Shown here: positions 1 to 8,935 of the stretch, piece after piece
Layout of the letters: every line of letters begins with the position of its first letter
How positions within the stretch are numbered: the stretch's first letter is position 1
Assembly (NCBI GenBank): GCA_001897075.1
Contig: MKRZ01000010.1
Location: 7,800 to 43,948 of the forward strand
Direction of reading: 5' to 3'
Length of the DNA stretch: 36,149 bases
Origin: Mesorhizobium sp. 61-13
Lineage (GTDB): Bacteria; Pseudomonadota; Alphaproteobacteria; Rhizobiales; Rhizobiaceae
The notes under the pieces: generated by a model
What the model saw: the letters and a program-made list of their open reading frames with translations, nothing else
What the model was told of the DNA's origin: nothing
Database searches by the model: none
Made by a program: the position numbers and the translations under genes

Positions 1-560
1 CGACAGGTTTGCGCAACTGCTCGGGGATGACCGTGCAGGCAGCAACCGGCGCGCTCTGGTGCGCGGTCAACGAACGCGACGGCCTCGGCGACAACGTCCC
101 GTTCGACTATGCCACGAGCGTCAAGGAAGGCGCGTTCTACGGCTGGCCCTGGTACTATATCGGCGGTCATGAAGACCCGCGCCATGCCAATGCCCGTCGT
201 GATCTTGCCGGCCATGTGACGATCCCCGACGTGCTGTTCCAGGCGCATTCGGCGCCGCTCGGCATTTCCTTCTACGAAGGCAGCCAGTTTCCGGCGGACT
301 ACAAGGGTGATGCCTTCGTGGCCCTGCACGGCTCCTGGAACCGCGGTATCCGCACCGGCTACAAGGTGGTGCGGCTGATGTTCGAGGACGGCAAGCCGAC
401 CGGTGAATACGAGGATTTCATGACCGGCTTCGTCGTGTCGGACGAACAGGTTTGGGGCAGACCGGTGGGTTTGGCGACGGCCAAGGACGGTTCGCTGATC
501 GTCAGCGAGGACGGCAGCGGCACGCTTTGGCGCGTTACCTACAAGGGCAACACGCCGTAA
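1..560 (+). CDS. PQQ-dependent sugar (sorbosone-type) dehydrogenase, C-terminal part
   Basis: C-terminal part of a soluble, periplasmic six-bladed beta-propeller dehydrogenase of the glucose/L-sorbosone dehydrogenase family, which oxidises sugars or aldoses with PQQ. The reading frame is open to the left edge (first full codon at base 3), so the true start lies outside the window; the TTG at 9 is not a start. Family signatures are visible: GLRNCSGM followed by the AVNERDGLGD turn, YGWPWYY, and the blade containing HGSWNRG. The stop is TAA at 558-560. Only 9 bp separate it from the convergent gene at 570. In rhizobia such proteins are often annotated only as sorbosone dehydrogenase family; the substrate cannot be told from this fragment. 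Confidence 0.85.
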   Translation, partial: TGLRNCSGMTVQAATGALWCAVNERDGLGDNVPFDYATSVKEGAFYGWPWYYIGGHEDPRHANARRDLAGHVTIPDVLFQAHSAPLGISFYEGSQFPADYKGDAFVALHGSWNRGIRTGYKVVRLMFEDGKPTGEYEDFMTGFVVSDEQVWGRPVGLATAKDGSLIVSEDGSGTLWRVTYKGNTP

Positions 561-569
561 GATTTGCGC

Positions 570-1346
570 TCAGGCCGCGTCGTGGAAGTACTTTGCCGTC
601 GGCAAGATGGTCAAAGGCGCCAGTTCTCCCTTGCGCGGCTTGGCAAACAGCATGCGCCGCTCGGCAGCCGTTGAATGGAAGAACGGGAAGCGCTGCAGGA
701 TCCAGTTGCGATTTGCCGCGACATTGGCGTCATAAAGCATGACCGGAACCGTGAAGGGCGGATAAGGCCGGGGCTCGCCCACCTGAACCGCACCGAAAAT
801 CCGGCGATAGAAAGCCGTATGTTCCTCGCGGATGACGCCTATGCACGCAGTCGCGTCGAAGTGCACGCTGCCAAGCAGGCCAAGCCTCAACGTCACGTAA
901 GGCAAGGCCTTGTAGGACGTGACGAATTCCGGATCGGCTGCAAGAAGCGTCGGATTGATGAAGCTTTCGCCACGATCCAGCCGGGGCTGGAGCACGTCGC
1001 CAAAAGTGGTCATCGCCGGCCCGTAGGGCTCTTGCGGGCTCAGATGATGAATACGAACTGTGCACACCAGATTGTCGTCGATGAAGACGCCGAACTTGTA
1101 GCTGTTCGACGTGTCGTCGAAGTCATCCGTCATCTTCTGTTCGCGGCTTTCGCGAAGAAAACCGTTGAGGTGGTAAGCCTTGTAGCGAAGACGATAGATG
1201 GCCTCGAGATCTTCCCCGGACTCACACCTTCTATATTCAATGTGCTCAAGCAGATCGGATATGTTTCTGGAAAAAGACGATATCCTTTTGGGATCCGGAT
1301 ACGCATCATCAACGCGCACTAATCCCTCGGTCGTCGCAACCGACAT
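570..1346 (-). CDS. FeeM-like N-acyl amino acid synthase (GNAT-fold acyltransferase)
   Basis: A 258-aa protein resembling the catalytic domain of N-acyl amino acid synthase FeeM, a relative of acyl-homoserine-lactone synthases that moves an acyl group from acyl-ACP to an amino acid. The N-terminal strand and helix (YRRCESGEDLEAIYRLRYKAYH, about residues 38-59, quoted only as a region), DDFDDTSNSYKFGVF (75-88) and VCTVRIHHLSP (94-104) fit the family fold. Later come the conserved central segment around 128-160 and the basic 'IREEHTAFYRRIFGA' segment (172-186). The ATG at 1346 is preceded by a good GAGAGGGA ribosome site. It lies downstream of the GGDEF-EAL gene on the same strand, 285 bp away, so it probably has its own promoter. 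Product and acceptor are unknown; assignment is by pattern, not by alignment. Confidence 0.7.
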   Translation of the reverse strand: MSVATTEGLVRVDDAYPDPKRISSFSRNISDLLEHIEYRRCESGEDLEAIYRLRYKAYHLNGFLRESREQKMTDDFDDTSNSYKFGVFIDDNLVCTVRIHHLSPQEPYGPAMTTFGDVLQPRLDRGESFINPTLLAADPEFVTSYKALPYVTLRLGLLGSVHFDATACIGVIREEHTAFYRRIFGAVQVGEPRPYPPFTVPVMLYDANVAANRNWILQRFPFFHSTAAERRMLFAKPRKGELAPLTILPTAKYFHDAA

Positions 1347-1571
1347 GTCATTCCCTCTCTATCCGCCGCACTTTTCAAGCTATCCGATCGCGGGGTCTGG
1401 TAAAAAGGAAAAATTAGCGCCAAGTCATTTACATTATATTAAGGTTAACAACCCGGCGTGACCGGCAACGAATGTCGAGATCGAAAAGAAGTCTGCTGGA
1501 AGGCGGATGAGAGGCCGCAGAATCTTGGCTGGACCTTTGGTAATCAAGGCGATTTCTATGATTATCAGGCG

Positions 1572-1619
1572 CTAGCCGATGGCGAGCAGGCGGATTTCTG
1601 GCCGCCTAGCCGATAGCGA
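1572..1619. repeat. short direct repeat flanking a GC hairpin
   Basis: Two 14-bp copies of CTAGCCGATRGCGA lie at 1572-1585 and 1606-1619 and differ at one base. Between them an inverted repeat AGGCGG / CCGCCT (1588-1593 and 1602-1607, 8-nt loop) can form a hairpin that overlaps the second copy by two bases. It lies just past the 3' end of the minus-strand GGDEF-EAL gene. No T-run follows, so it is not a classical Rho-independent terminator. The remaining intergenic sequence from 1347 to 1631 is AT-rich near 1400-1450 and probably holds the promoter of the FeeM-like gene; no clear -35/-10 pair was found. Confidence 0.35.
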
Positions 1620-1631
1620 TTTACGACTTGA

Positions 1632-3971
1632 TCAGTTGATTGCGCGCTGGCTTCCGGAACGCAGTTCGCGGGCGAAGGGCCAGACCGTCGTCGACATGGT
1701 CTCGATACCGGCTGCGGTCAGCGCGGAGCCGAACAGGAACCCTTGCACGAGGTCCGGACGGATGGACTGCATCAGGACCTTCAACTGCTCGAAGTTCTCG
1801 ACGCCCTCGACGGTTATGGTCAGGCCAAGGGTGCGGGTCAGGTCCACGATGCCCTTCAGCAGGACCAGCGAGTTCGACTGGGAGGTCAGGTCGACAAGGA
1901 ACGAACGATCGATCTTGACCTTGTCGAGCGGCAGTTTGTGCAGGTAGCTCAGGCTGGAGTAGCCGGTGCCGAAGTCGTCCAGCGCGATCCGCACGCCAAG
2001 GCCCTTCAGTTCCTGGATGAGTTCGCGCGTGGCGGACTTGTCGTCCAGCAGCGCGGTTTCGGTAACTTCCACCTCCAGCCGCTCCGGAGCAAGGCCGGAA
2101 CTGGCGAGTGCGTCGCGCACCTTCTGGATGACGTTGCGGTTGCGGAAGTCACGGGCCGACAGGTTGACCGAGACGTTGGTGTTTTCGGGCCACTTCGCGC
2201 ATTCGGCGCAGGCCGCGTTGAGAACGAAGGTGCTGATGTCGGAAATGATGCCCATTTCCTCGGCCAGCGGAATGAAAACGCTCGGCGAAATGGGACCGAG
2301 TTCAGGATGATCCCAGCGGCACAGTGCTTCGCATCCGGCGATACGCATCGTCGTCATGGAGACGATCGGCTGGTAGACGACGCGCAGACTGTTGGCCTCG
2401 ACGGCGCTGCGCAGATCGGCCTTCATCATCTGGCGGTTGCGGAAGGCGGCGTCCATCGCGGACTCGAACATGCGCCAGCCGTTCTTGCCAAGTTCCTTGG
2501 CCTTGTAGAGCGCAAGGTCGGCCTTGACGATCATCTCGTCGACGTCGCTGTGCTCCACGCGCGCCATGACCGCGCCGGCGCTGGCCTGAATGCGCAAGAC
2601 ATGGCCGGCGACGTCGACTTCGCCCTGCAGGCCGGCGAAGATCTCGTCCAGAATGCGGCCGAGGTCGCCTTCGCTTTCGACGCGATCGAAGAAGATCATG
2701 AACTCATCGCCGCCAAAACGGCTGACCTTGATGCCCGGCGCCGAGAAGGACGTCAGCCGTTCGGCGACCGCATAGATCAGCCCATCGCCGACAGGGTGGC
2801 CAAGCGTATCGTTGACGCTCTTGAAGTCGTCGAGGTCGATTGCGGCAAGGGCGCAGAAGCGATCGCGGTTGCCCGACGACATGCATTCTTCGACCAGCTC
2901 ATGGAAGTAAGCCCGGTTGATCAGCCCGGTCAGGCTGTCATAGCGCGCCATGAAGCGGATGCGCTCTTCAGCTTCCACGCGCGCCGTAACGTCTTCAAAG
3001 GTGATGACGCCGAGTTCCTGGCTGCCTTCGCGAGCCGAAAACTCATAGTGCTGTCCGTTCGAAAAGCCGACAAGGACCTTGCGGTCCCGGCCTTCGCGCA
3101 AAGCCCTCGTCAGTTGCGCTTCGACATACTGACAGTCCTTGGCGGTCAGCATGCCGCCCGCCACACCGCGCATCAGCAGAGAGTGGACAGAACGGCCCAG
3201 CAACTGGTCCTGGGATTTCAGCGACATCAAATGTGCAGCTTCGGCGTTCGCCACCACAACGCGCCCATCTGGAGCCAGCATGATGAGGCCGTGCGACATG
3301 GTGTTGAGCGCGCGGTTGAAGCGCTGGGCAAGCCGTGTCGCCTTCTTCTCTTCGCTGATCGCGGTGAAAAGCACCGTGCGCACGATGCGAGCCATCGTGT
3401 TGATGGTGAAGATGAAGGGGATGATGAACAGGCCGAGGATGAAATTGTAGATGTCCCCTTTCAGCATCAGGCCGAGAGCAATCGGCGCGATGACGGAGAC
3501 GGTCAGGATGACGACCATCTTGCGCGAGCCGAAATTTCGGCCGGCGATAGTTATGGCGCTCGCCAGAACCATGGAGATGGCGGCAACTTCGCCAAACAGG
3601 CTGGGTGCGATGTAAAGGCTGGTAAAGGCGAAGAAGCCGACAACGGCTCCGTGAATGGTGCCCGCGATGAGGTAATACCGCTCCCATTCCAACGCCGATT
3701 GGTAGGTGACGATGGTTTCGCGCTTCACCCGCTGAATGGCGTAGTACCTGCCAAGCGTCACGCCGACCATCAAGAACGTAAGCACGATATAGATGGGAGC
3801 GGAGGTCTTCAGGTAGACCAGGGTGCCGATGACAGCCTGAGAAAACGCGGCAACGAACAACAGGCTCGCGTTTTCAAACAGCGAGCGCACGAAGCCTACG
3901 TATACGTCCTCAGTTATGTCGTCAGGTTTATCTACGTTCATGGCCTGCGCCGTCGCACGAAACGCAGACAT
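1632..3971 (-). CDS. membrane-anchored GGDEF-EAL cyclic-di-GMP protein
   Basis: A 779-aa bifunctional-type c-di-GMP enzyme. The N-terminal ~205 residues carry about five or six hydrophobic segments (for example 33-55, 59-78, 100-122, 128-144, 152-170, 175-195), making a membrane sensor region. A PAS-like domain follows (about 212-330, 'MSHGLIMLAPDGRVVVAN'). The GGDEF domain spans about 340-505 with an intact GGDEF signature (420-424) and ARYDSLTGL at 342-350. The EAL domain spans about 515-760 with E548-A-L, NLSA (603-606), DDFGTG (665-670), KID (686-688), VEGVE (721-725) and QGFLFG (743-748). No RxxD I-site is visible five residues before GGDEF, so product inhibition is probably absent. Both active sites look intact, so either cyclase or phosphodiesterase activity may dominate. 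It is preceded by 112 bp after the oxidoreductase gene. Confidence 0.93.
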   Translation of the reverse strand: MSAFRATAQAMNVDKPDDITEDVYVGFVRSLFENASLLFVAAFSQAVIGTLVYLKTSAPIYIVLTFLMVGVTLGRYYAIQRVKRETIVTYQSALEWERYYLIAGTIHGAVVGFFAFTSLYIAPSLFGEVAAISMVLASAITIAGRNFGSRKMVVILTVSVIAPIALGLMLKGDIYNFILGLFIIPFIFTINTMARIVRTVLFTAISEEKKATRLAQRFNRALNTMSHGLIMLAPDGRVVVANAEAAHLMSLKSQDQLLGRSVHSLLMRGVAGGMLTAKDCQYVEAQLTRALREGRDRKVLVGFSNGQHYEFSAREGSQELGVITFEDVTARVEAEERIRFMARYDSLTGLINRAYFHELVEECMSSGNRDRFCALAAIDLDDFKSVNDTLGHPVGDGLIYAVAERLTSFSAPGIKVSRFGGDEFMIFFDRVESEGDLGRILDEIFAGLQGEVDVAGHVLRIQASAGAVMARVEHSDVDEMIVKADLALYKAKELGKNGWRMFESAMDAAFRNRQMMKADLRSAVEANSLRVVYQPIVSMTTMRIAGCEALCRWDHPELGPISPSVFIPLAEEMGIISDISTFVLNAACAECAKWPENTNVSVNLSARDFRNRNVIQKVRDALASSGLAPERLEVEVTETALLDDKSATRELIQELKGLGVRIALDDFGTGYSSLSYLHKLPLDKVKIDRSFLVDLTSQSNSLVLLKGIVDLTRTLGLTITVEGVENFEQLKVLMQSIRPDLVQGFLFGSALTAAGIETMSTTVWPFARELRSGSQRAIN

Positions 3972-4083
3972 GCCATATCCCGCATTAAAAAACCTTTAGA
4001 GACACGACCTTTGCGGGTAGCTGAAACGCATGAAACACAGGAAAATTCGACATTCTTCGCTTCAGGTAAACAAGAGGTATCGA

Positions 4084-7000
4084 TCATTCAGCAGCCTGTA
4101 GTTGCGGCTCTGCAACCTTCCCATCGAGCCTTTCCAGAAGCCTGGACCGTTCGCCTTCGGCCCTTTTTATCGACGCGTGTTTGACGTGGCCATAGCCGCG
4201 GATGAGAACCGGGACCGATGCAAGTGCGGCAGCAGCCTCAAGGCGATCCGGGGCGAGACGGCTTACGATAAGGTCGATGTCCCGCTCGTAATCCGCCAGC
4301 AACTGCCGCTCCAACCGCCGCTCCGAGGTGTAGCCAAACACGTCGAACATCGTGCCGCGCAGGCCCTTTAGTGTCGCCAAAAGTCGGAATCCGGTCATTA
4401 TCCAGGGACCGAAACTGGATTTGCGCGGGCGGCCATCCGCGTCGCGCCTGCCGAGGATTGGCGGGGCAAGATGGAATTCAAGCCGGTCGTAACTGCCGAA
4501 TTGGCGAGAAAGTTCGCGGGCGAAGGAGCCGTCGGTGTAAAGGCGCGCAACCTCATACTCGTCCTTGATCGCCATCAGCTTGAAGAGGTTGCGGGCGACC
4601 GCTTCGGTAACAGAAGTGGTGACTGGCGCAGCCTTTGCCTCGGCGGCACGAACGGAGGCGATCCTGTCCGTGTAGCGCCGGGCGTAGGCGGCGTCCTGAT
4701 AGGCGGCAAGAAACTCGGCGCGGCGTGCGATCACATCATCAAGGCTCTGGGAAAGCGGCGCTTTCGGCGCTGCGTCACCCTTGCCTTCTACAAGTTCACG
4801 TACGAATGCCGGCTCGTGAGCCGCCCGGCGGCCCCAGCGGAATGCCGCGATGTTCATGGCGATGGCCTCGCCATTCAGCTCAATCGCCTTTTCGACCGCA
4901 TCCGCCGATAGCGGCAAGCCGCCGAGCTGTGCTGCAAAGCCGAGCATGAACATGTTGGCCCCGAGCGAGTTGCCGAACAGAGCCGTCGCGGTGCGGGTAG
5001 CGTCGACAAAGTGGGCCCTGTCGTCGCCGGCGGCCGACCTGATCGCCTTCTTGATACGCTCGACCGGCAGCGAAAAATCCGCCGACCGCGTGAAATCGCC
5101 CGGCATGATCTCGGCGGTGTTGGCGAGGAAGAGCGTGTGCCCCTCGCGCACCGAAGCCAGCACCTTCTTGGCGCCCGAGACAACAAGGTCGCAGCCAAGC
5201 ACGAGGTCTGCCTTGCCGGCCGAAACGCGGATGGCATGGATATCTTCCGGCCGGGACGCGATGCGGACATGGGTGAACACCGCGCCGCCCTTTTGGGCAA
5301 GGCCGGCCATGTCGATCATGCCGCAGCCCTTGCCCTCCAGATGCGCAGCCATGCCCAAAATCGCGCCGATGGTGACGACGCCCGTGCCGCCGACGCCGTC
5401 GATGACCGCCGACCAACCGTCGCGATCAAGTCTATAGGGCGCAGGTTCAGGCACACCGGCCAGCGGATCGGCAGACCCGGCGAGACCCGCAGCTTTCCTG
5501 ATCTTGGCACCGTGCACGGTGACGAAGGACGGGCAAAACCCGTCAACGCAGGAGAAATCCTTGTTGCAGGACGACTGGTCGATGCGGCGCTTGCGTCCGA
5601 ACTCGGTCTCGACCGGCTGCACGGACACGCAGTTCGACGCGACACCGCAATCGCCGCAGCCTTCGCAGACCAGTTCGTTGATGAAGATGCGCTTGTCTGG
5701 ATCGGGAAACGCACCGCGCTTGCGGCGGCGACGCTTCTCAGCGGCGCAGGTCTGGTCGTAGAGCAGGACGGAAACGCCCTTCACCTCGCGCAGATCGCGC
5801 TGGACCCTGTCCAGTTCCTCGCGAGGGTAGATGGTAACGCCTGAAGGAAATTCGGCGCGGCCGGCGTATTTGTCCGGCTCGTCAGTGACCACGGCGATGC
5901 GGTCCACCCCTTCGGCCCGCACCTGGCGGGCTATGGCATCGACCGTCAGGCCACCGTCATGCGGCTGGCCGCCGGTCATCGCCACGGCGTCGTTATAGAG
6001 GATCTTGTAGGTGATGTTGACGCCGCTCGAGCGGGCAAAGCGGATCGCCAGCGCACCGGAATGGTTGTAGGTGCCGTCGCCAAGATTCTGGAAGATGTGG
6101 TCTCGCGTCGAGAACGGTGCCTGCCCTACCCATTGCGCGCCCTCGCCGCCCATCTGCGTGAAGCCGACCGTCGAACGTTCCATCCACAGCGCCATGAAAT
6201 GACAGCCGATGCCGGCGGCCGCAAGCGAACCTTCCGGCACCTTGGTCGAGGAATTGTGCGGGCAGCCGGAACAGAAATAGGGCGTGCGCGAGCCGACATC
6301 CTTGGTGTCCGCCAGCATGGCCTGGAACTGGCGCAAATTGGCGACACGCTCGGCAATCTCTTCCGAAGGCCCGATGGTCTTCAAAATGCGCTCGCCAAGC
6401 GCAATGGCGATATCGTTGGGGTCGAGCGCGCCCTTGGCCGGAAATAGCCAGTCGCCGCGCTCGTCCTTCTTGCCGACGATTTTCGGCTGAATGGCGCTGC
6501 CATAGAGGTTTTCGCGCAGCTGCACCTCGATCAGCGAGCGCTTCTCCTCGACGACGATGATCGTATCGAGGCCGCGCGAAAATTCCGCGACATGCTCGAA
6601 ATCGAGCGGCCACGGGCAGCCGACCTTGAATAGGCGTATGCCGATGCGATTGGCGGCCGCCTCATCGATGCCGATGTCTTCCAGCGCCTGGCGCACGTCT
6701 AGATAGCTCTTGCCAACGGTGACGATGCCGAGCTTCGGCTTGCGCCCGCCGGAATAGACGATGCGGTTCAGCCTGTTGGCGCGGATGAAGGCGGCGGCGG
6801 CCGCGCGCTTGTGTTCGAACAGGCGTTCTTCCTGCCCGAGCATGTTGATCTCGTGGCGGATGCCGAGGCCGCCGGGCGGCATGTCGAATTCGGGGACGAC
6901 GATATCGAGATGGCCGAGCGAGGCATCGACCGAAGCGGTCGATTCGATGTTGTCCTTCACGCATTTGATTGCGGCCCAAGTGCCGGCAAAGCGCGACAGG

Positions 7001-7563
7001 GCAAAGCCGTAGAGGCCGTAGTCGATCAGTTCCTGAACACCGGCCGGGTTGAACACCGGGATCATCGCATCGACAAAGGCAAATTCGGTTGCGTGCGCGT
7101 TGGTGGACGATTCCGCCATGTGGTCGTCGCCCATCAGGGCGAGCACGCCACCATTTTTCGAGGTCCCAGCAAGGTTGGCATGGCGGAACACGTCACCGGT
7201 GCGGTCGACGCCCGGCCCCTTGCCGTACCAGACCGAAAAGACACCGTCGAAGCGGCCTTCGCCCAAAAGTTCCGTCTGCTGCGTGCCCCAGCAGGCGGTC
7301 GCGGCCAGTTCCTCGTTAAGGCCCGGCTGGAAAACGATATCCGAGCCGGCAAGCCGGCTTTTCGCCTTCCACAATTGCTGGTCGAGCCCACCAAGGGGCG
7401 AGCCGCGATAGCCAGAAATGAAGCCCGCCGTGTTGAGGCCGGCCAACCGGTCGCGCTCGCGCTGCATGAGCAGCATGCGCACCACGGCCTGCGCGCCTGA
7501 AAGAAAGACGCGCTCCTTGGACAGATCGAATTTGTCGTCGAGCGCGACGGCATGCAACGTCAT
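4084..7563 (-). CDS. indolepyruvate ferredoxin oxidoreductase, alpha-gamma fused single chain
   Basis: An 1159-aa fused 2-oxoacid:ferredoxin oxidoreductase of the indolepyruvate type. It oxidatively decarboxylates aryl pyruvates from aromatic amino acid transamination to acyl-CoA in the cytoplasm, using thiamine diphosphate and Fe-S clusters. In order: an N-terminal pyrimidine-binding domain with GYRGSPLGGLD (51-61) and GKGPGVDRTGD (114-124); a TPP-binding domain with CSGCPHN (431-437); and a Cys-rich segment with C633, C636, C639, C645 and C666, C672, C677 for iron-sulfur ligation. The gamma domain has GVGGTGVVTIGAILG (723-737), and a C-terminal family-specific extension follows from about residue 950. 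The ATG at 7563 is used. The chain length is normal for the alpha/betaproteobacterial fused form, and no separate IorB gene is nearby. The neighbours give no pathway hint. Confidence 0.93.
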   Translation of the reverse strand: MTLHAVALDDKFDLSKERVFLSGAQAVVRMLLMQRERDRLAGLNTAGFISGYRGSPLGGLDQQLWKAKSRLAGSDIVFQPGLNEELAATACWGTQQTELLGEGRFDGVFSVWYGKGPGVDRTGDVFRHANLAGTSKNGGVLALMGDDHMAESSTNAHATEFAFVDAMIPVFNPAGVQELIDYGLYGFALSRFAGTWAAIKCVKDNIESTASVDASLGHLDIVVPEFDMPPGGLGIRHEINMLGQEERLFEHKRAAAAAFIRANRLNRIVYSGGRKPKLGIVTVGKSYLDVRQALEDIGIDEAAANRIGIRLFKVGCPWPLDFEHVAEFSRGLDTIIVVEEKRSLIEVQLRENLYGSAIQPKIVGKKDERGDWLFPAKGALDPNDIAIALGERILKTIGPSEEIAERVANLRQFQAMLADTKDVGSRTPYFCSGCPHNSSTKVPEGSLAAAGIGCHFMALWMERSTVGFTQMGGEGAQWVGQAPFSTRDHIFQNLGDGTYNHSGALAIRFARSSGVNITYKILYNDAVAMTGGQPHDGGLTVDAIARQVRAEGVDRIAVVTDEPDKYAGRAEFPSGVTIYPREELDRVQRDLREVKGVSVLLYDQTCAAEKRRRRKRGAFPDPDKRIFINELVCEGCGDCGVASNCVSVQPVETEFGRKRRIDQSSCNKDFSCVDGFCPSFVTVHGAKIRKAAGLAGSADPLAGVPEPAPYRLDRDGWSAVIDGVGGTGVVTIGAILGMAAHLEGKGCGMIDMAGLAQKGGAVFTHVRIASRPEDIHAIRVSAGKADLVLGCDLVVSGAKKVLASVREGHTLFLANTAEIMPGDFTRSADFSLPVERIKKAIRSAAGDDRAHFVDATRTATALFGNSLGANMFMLGFAAQLGGLPLSADAVEKAIELNGEAIAMNIAAFRWGRRAAHEPAFVRELVEGKGDAAPKAPLSQSLDDVIARRAEFLAAYQDAAYARRYTDRIASVRAAEAKAAPVTTSVTEAVARNLFKLMAIKDEYEVARLYTDGSFARELSRQFGSYDRLEFHLAPPILGRRDADGRPRKSSFGPWIMTGFRLLATLKGLRGTMFDVFGYTSERRLERQLLADYERDIDLIVSRLAPDRLEAAAALASVPVLIRGYGHVKHASIKRAEGERSRLLERLDGKVAEPQLQAAE

Positions 7564-7693
7564 CAGGTTTCACCTCTGCGGAGGCCACGCAAAGCTGGCC
7601 AACGTCGAGAACAGATAAGCCAGTCTTTCTGTCCAAGCCGAAGAGGTCAAACGAAATCAATACACATGCCAGTGACCGCAGCCGCACCTGCCA

Positions 7694-8224
7694 TCAACTT
7701 GCGGCCGGGCAGGTAACACCGCGCCCGCCCGGAAGTTTGCCGTCGGGATGGCCGGCAAGCTCCGGATTTGGCTCGTATCCCGGACCGACGACCAGCTTGC
7801 GGTCGGGCAGCATGGTCTGGTCCTGTGCTGAGACCATGGTGGTGTCGATCTGTTGCAGCAGTTCGCCGCCGTCGCCCTCGATGCGGATCACGACCTTGTA
7901 GGCCTTGTCCTTGACGACGCATTCCAGCGGCGGGCTTTCCACTGTCACCTTGGCCTGGCTCGGGAAAAGCTTCTGGCTGAACACCAGCGGCGCGCCGCCA
8001 GCCGGATTGTCCATCGTCGTCACCGCCACCTGCCCCTCGCCGATCGGCCGAAGCGGCTTCAGCGTGACCAGATATCTCAGCGTCGCCTCCCGGTAGTTGA
8101 ACACGACGAGCCTTCCCGAAATCTCGAACAGCGCGTCCTTGGCGGTGTCTCGGCAGGCACCAAGGCTGGCAGCGGCAGCGAGAATTGTGGCGATGAGCGC
8201 GACGCGCATGATGCGGCTAGGCAT
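7694..8224 (-). CDS. putative lipoprotein of unknown function
   Basis: A 176-aa exported protein. From the ATG at 8224 the N-terminus carries a basic start, a hydrophobic stretch (residues 7-20) and a lipobox LGAC with Cys-24, so it should be a membrane-anchored lipoprotein. The mature part has a beta-rich look with no recognised domain (for example 'ISGRLVVFNYREATLRY', 'AKVTVESPPLECVVKDK'). The frame stays open upstream, but that part is only the shadow of the neighbouring CGNR gene. The start at 8224 overlaps that gene's stop by 8 bp, which suggests translational coupling; the in-frame ATG at 8209 is an alternative. I do not recognise the family. Confidence 0.7.
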   Translation of the reverse strand: MPSRIMRVALIATILAAAASLGACRDTAKDALFEISGRLVVFNYREATLRYLVTLKPLRPIGEGQVAVTTMDNPAGGAPLVFSQKLFPSQAKVTVESPPLECVVKDKAYKVVIRIEGDGGELLQQIDTTMVSAQDQTMLPDRKLVVGPGYEPNPELAGHPDGKLPGGRGVTCPAAS

Positions 8225-8843
8225 TGCCTGCCTCCTTCCTGTCTCCGGCATCCTTTGCCGCAGCCTTGCGATGATAATGGCGGCTCGCCTTGCGGCGATT
8301 GCCGCAGACAGCCATGTCGCACCACAGCCGGCTGGAATTGCGGCTCTTGTCCAGAAAGAGCCAGTTGCAGTTCGGGCAGATCCGCATCCTCGCCAGGCTG
8401 TCGCCGCCCAGCAACGAAAGCGCGGAAACGGCCAAAGCGGCCTCGAAGGCAATCGGCGTCGATGGGTCGCCAAACGGCCTTCCCGGCTGACCGACCTGCT
8501 CCCGCTTTCCGTGCAGTCCAGCCGCGCAGGCAGTCAGAAGCGCCGAGATTTTGTCCGCCGCTATGCCGCCGGTAGATACCGCATCCCGGAACAGTCCGTC
8601 GGTTGCCTCGCGGATTGCCAGAACTTGCGAGGCGATCTGGCGGGGATTGGGAGCGACTAATGCCCTGCCGCCCAATTCCCCTGCCCTGAAGATGCTGGCG
8701 GCATCGGCAAAGCGCGCGATCTCGTCGGCATCGTCAAAGCGGTCAAATGTCTTTCCGGCATGACCGCGCAACACCACCGTGTTGGCGGTGTCGAGCGCAA
8801 GAACGCCGCCGGCAAAGCGATGCTTGATCCACGAAACCGTCAT
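8217..8843 (-). CDS. CGNR zinc-finger / ABATE-domain protein (putative transcription regulator)
   Basis: A 208-aa protein with an N-terminal ABATE (stress-induced, formerly DUF1470) domain (about 10-145) and a C-terminal CGNR zinc finger. The finger shows C156-PN-C159, then C175 and C180 in the sequence 'WCDMAVCGNRRKASRHYHR', which gives the family its name. Such proteins are predicted stress-responsive, DNA-binding regulators; few have been studied. The gene is divergent from the LivH-like permease, with 92 bp between starts, so it may regulate that gene. Its stop codon overlaps the downstream lipoprotein gene. Confidence 0.9.
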   Translation of the reverse strand: MTVSWIKHRFAGGVLALDTANTVVLRGHAGKTFDRFDDADEIARFADAASIFRAGELGGRALVAPNPRQIASQVLAIREATDGLFRDAVSTGGIAADKISALLTACAAGLHGKREQVGQPGRPFGDPSTPIAFEAALAVSALSLLGGDSLARMRICPNCNWLFLDKSRNSSRLWCDMAVCGNRRKASRHYHRKAAAKDAGDRKEAGNA

Positions 8844-8872
8844 GACAAGCCAAACTAACCACTAAAACGTAT

Positions 8873-8902
8873 TTGACAAGTTATATTCCGAGCGCCAAGA
8901 AT
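8873..8902 (+). promoter_or_regulatory. candidate sigma70-type promoter of the LivH-like gene
   Basis: A consensus -35 hexamer TTGACA lies at 8873-8878. It is followed after 18 bp by AAGAAT (8897-8902), which matches four of six -10 bases. The pair sits 33 bp before the ATG at 8936, in the short divergent gap with the CGNR gene. The -10 is weak, so this is a tentative call. Confidence 0.35.
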
Positions 8903-8935
8903 GTCGACCAAGATGCCCGGCGCGGACGCATTTCC

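Noticed and set aside
1743..4184. Long plus-strand open frame (813 codons) opposite the GGDEF-EAL gene
   Set aside because: The translation is low in recognisable motifs and mirrors the codon pattern of the minus-strand gene, whose GGDEF, EAL and membrane segments are unmistakable. High GC content leaves such antisense frames open.
8225..8473. N-terminal extension of the lipoprotein frame
   Set aside because: The extra codons overlap the CGNR gene in another frame and would bury the lipoprotein signal peptide, which begins at the ATG at 8224.
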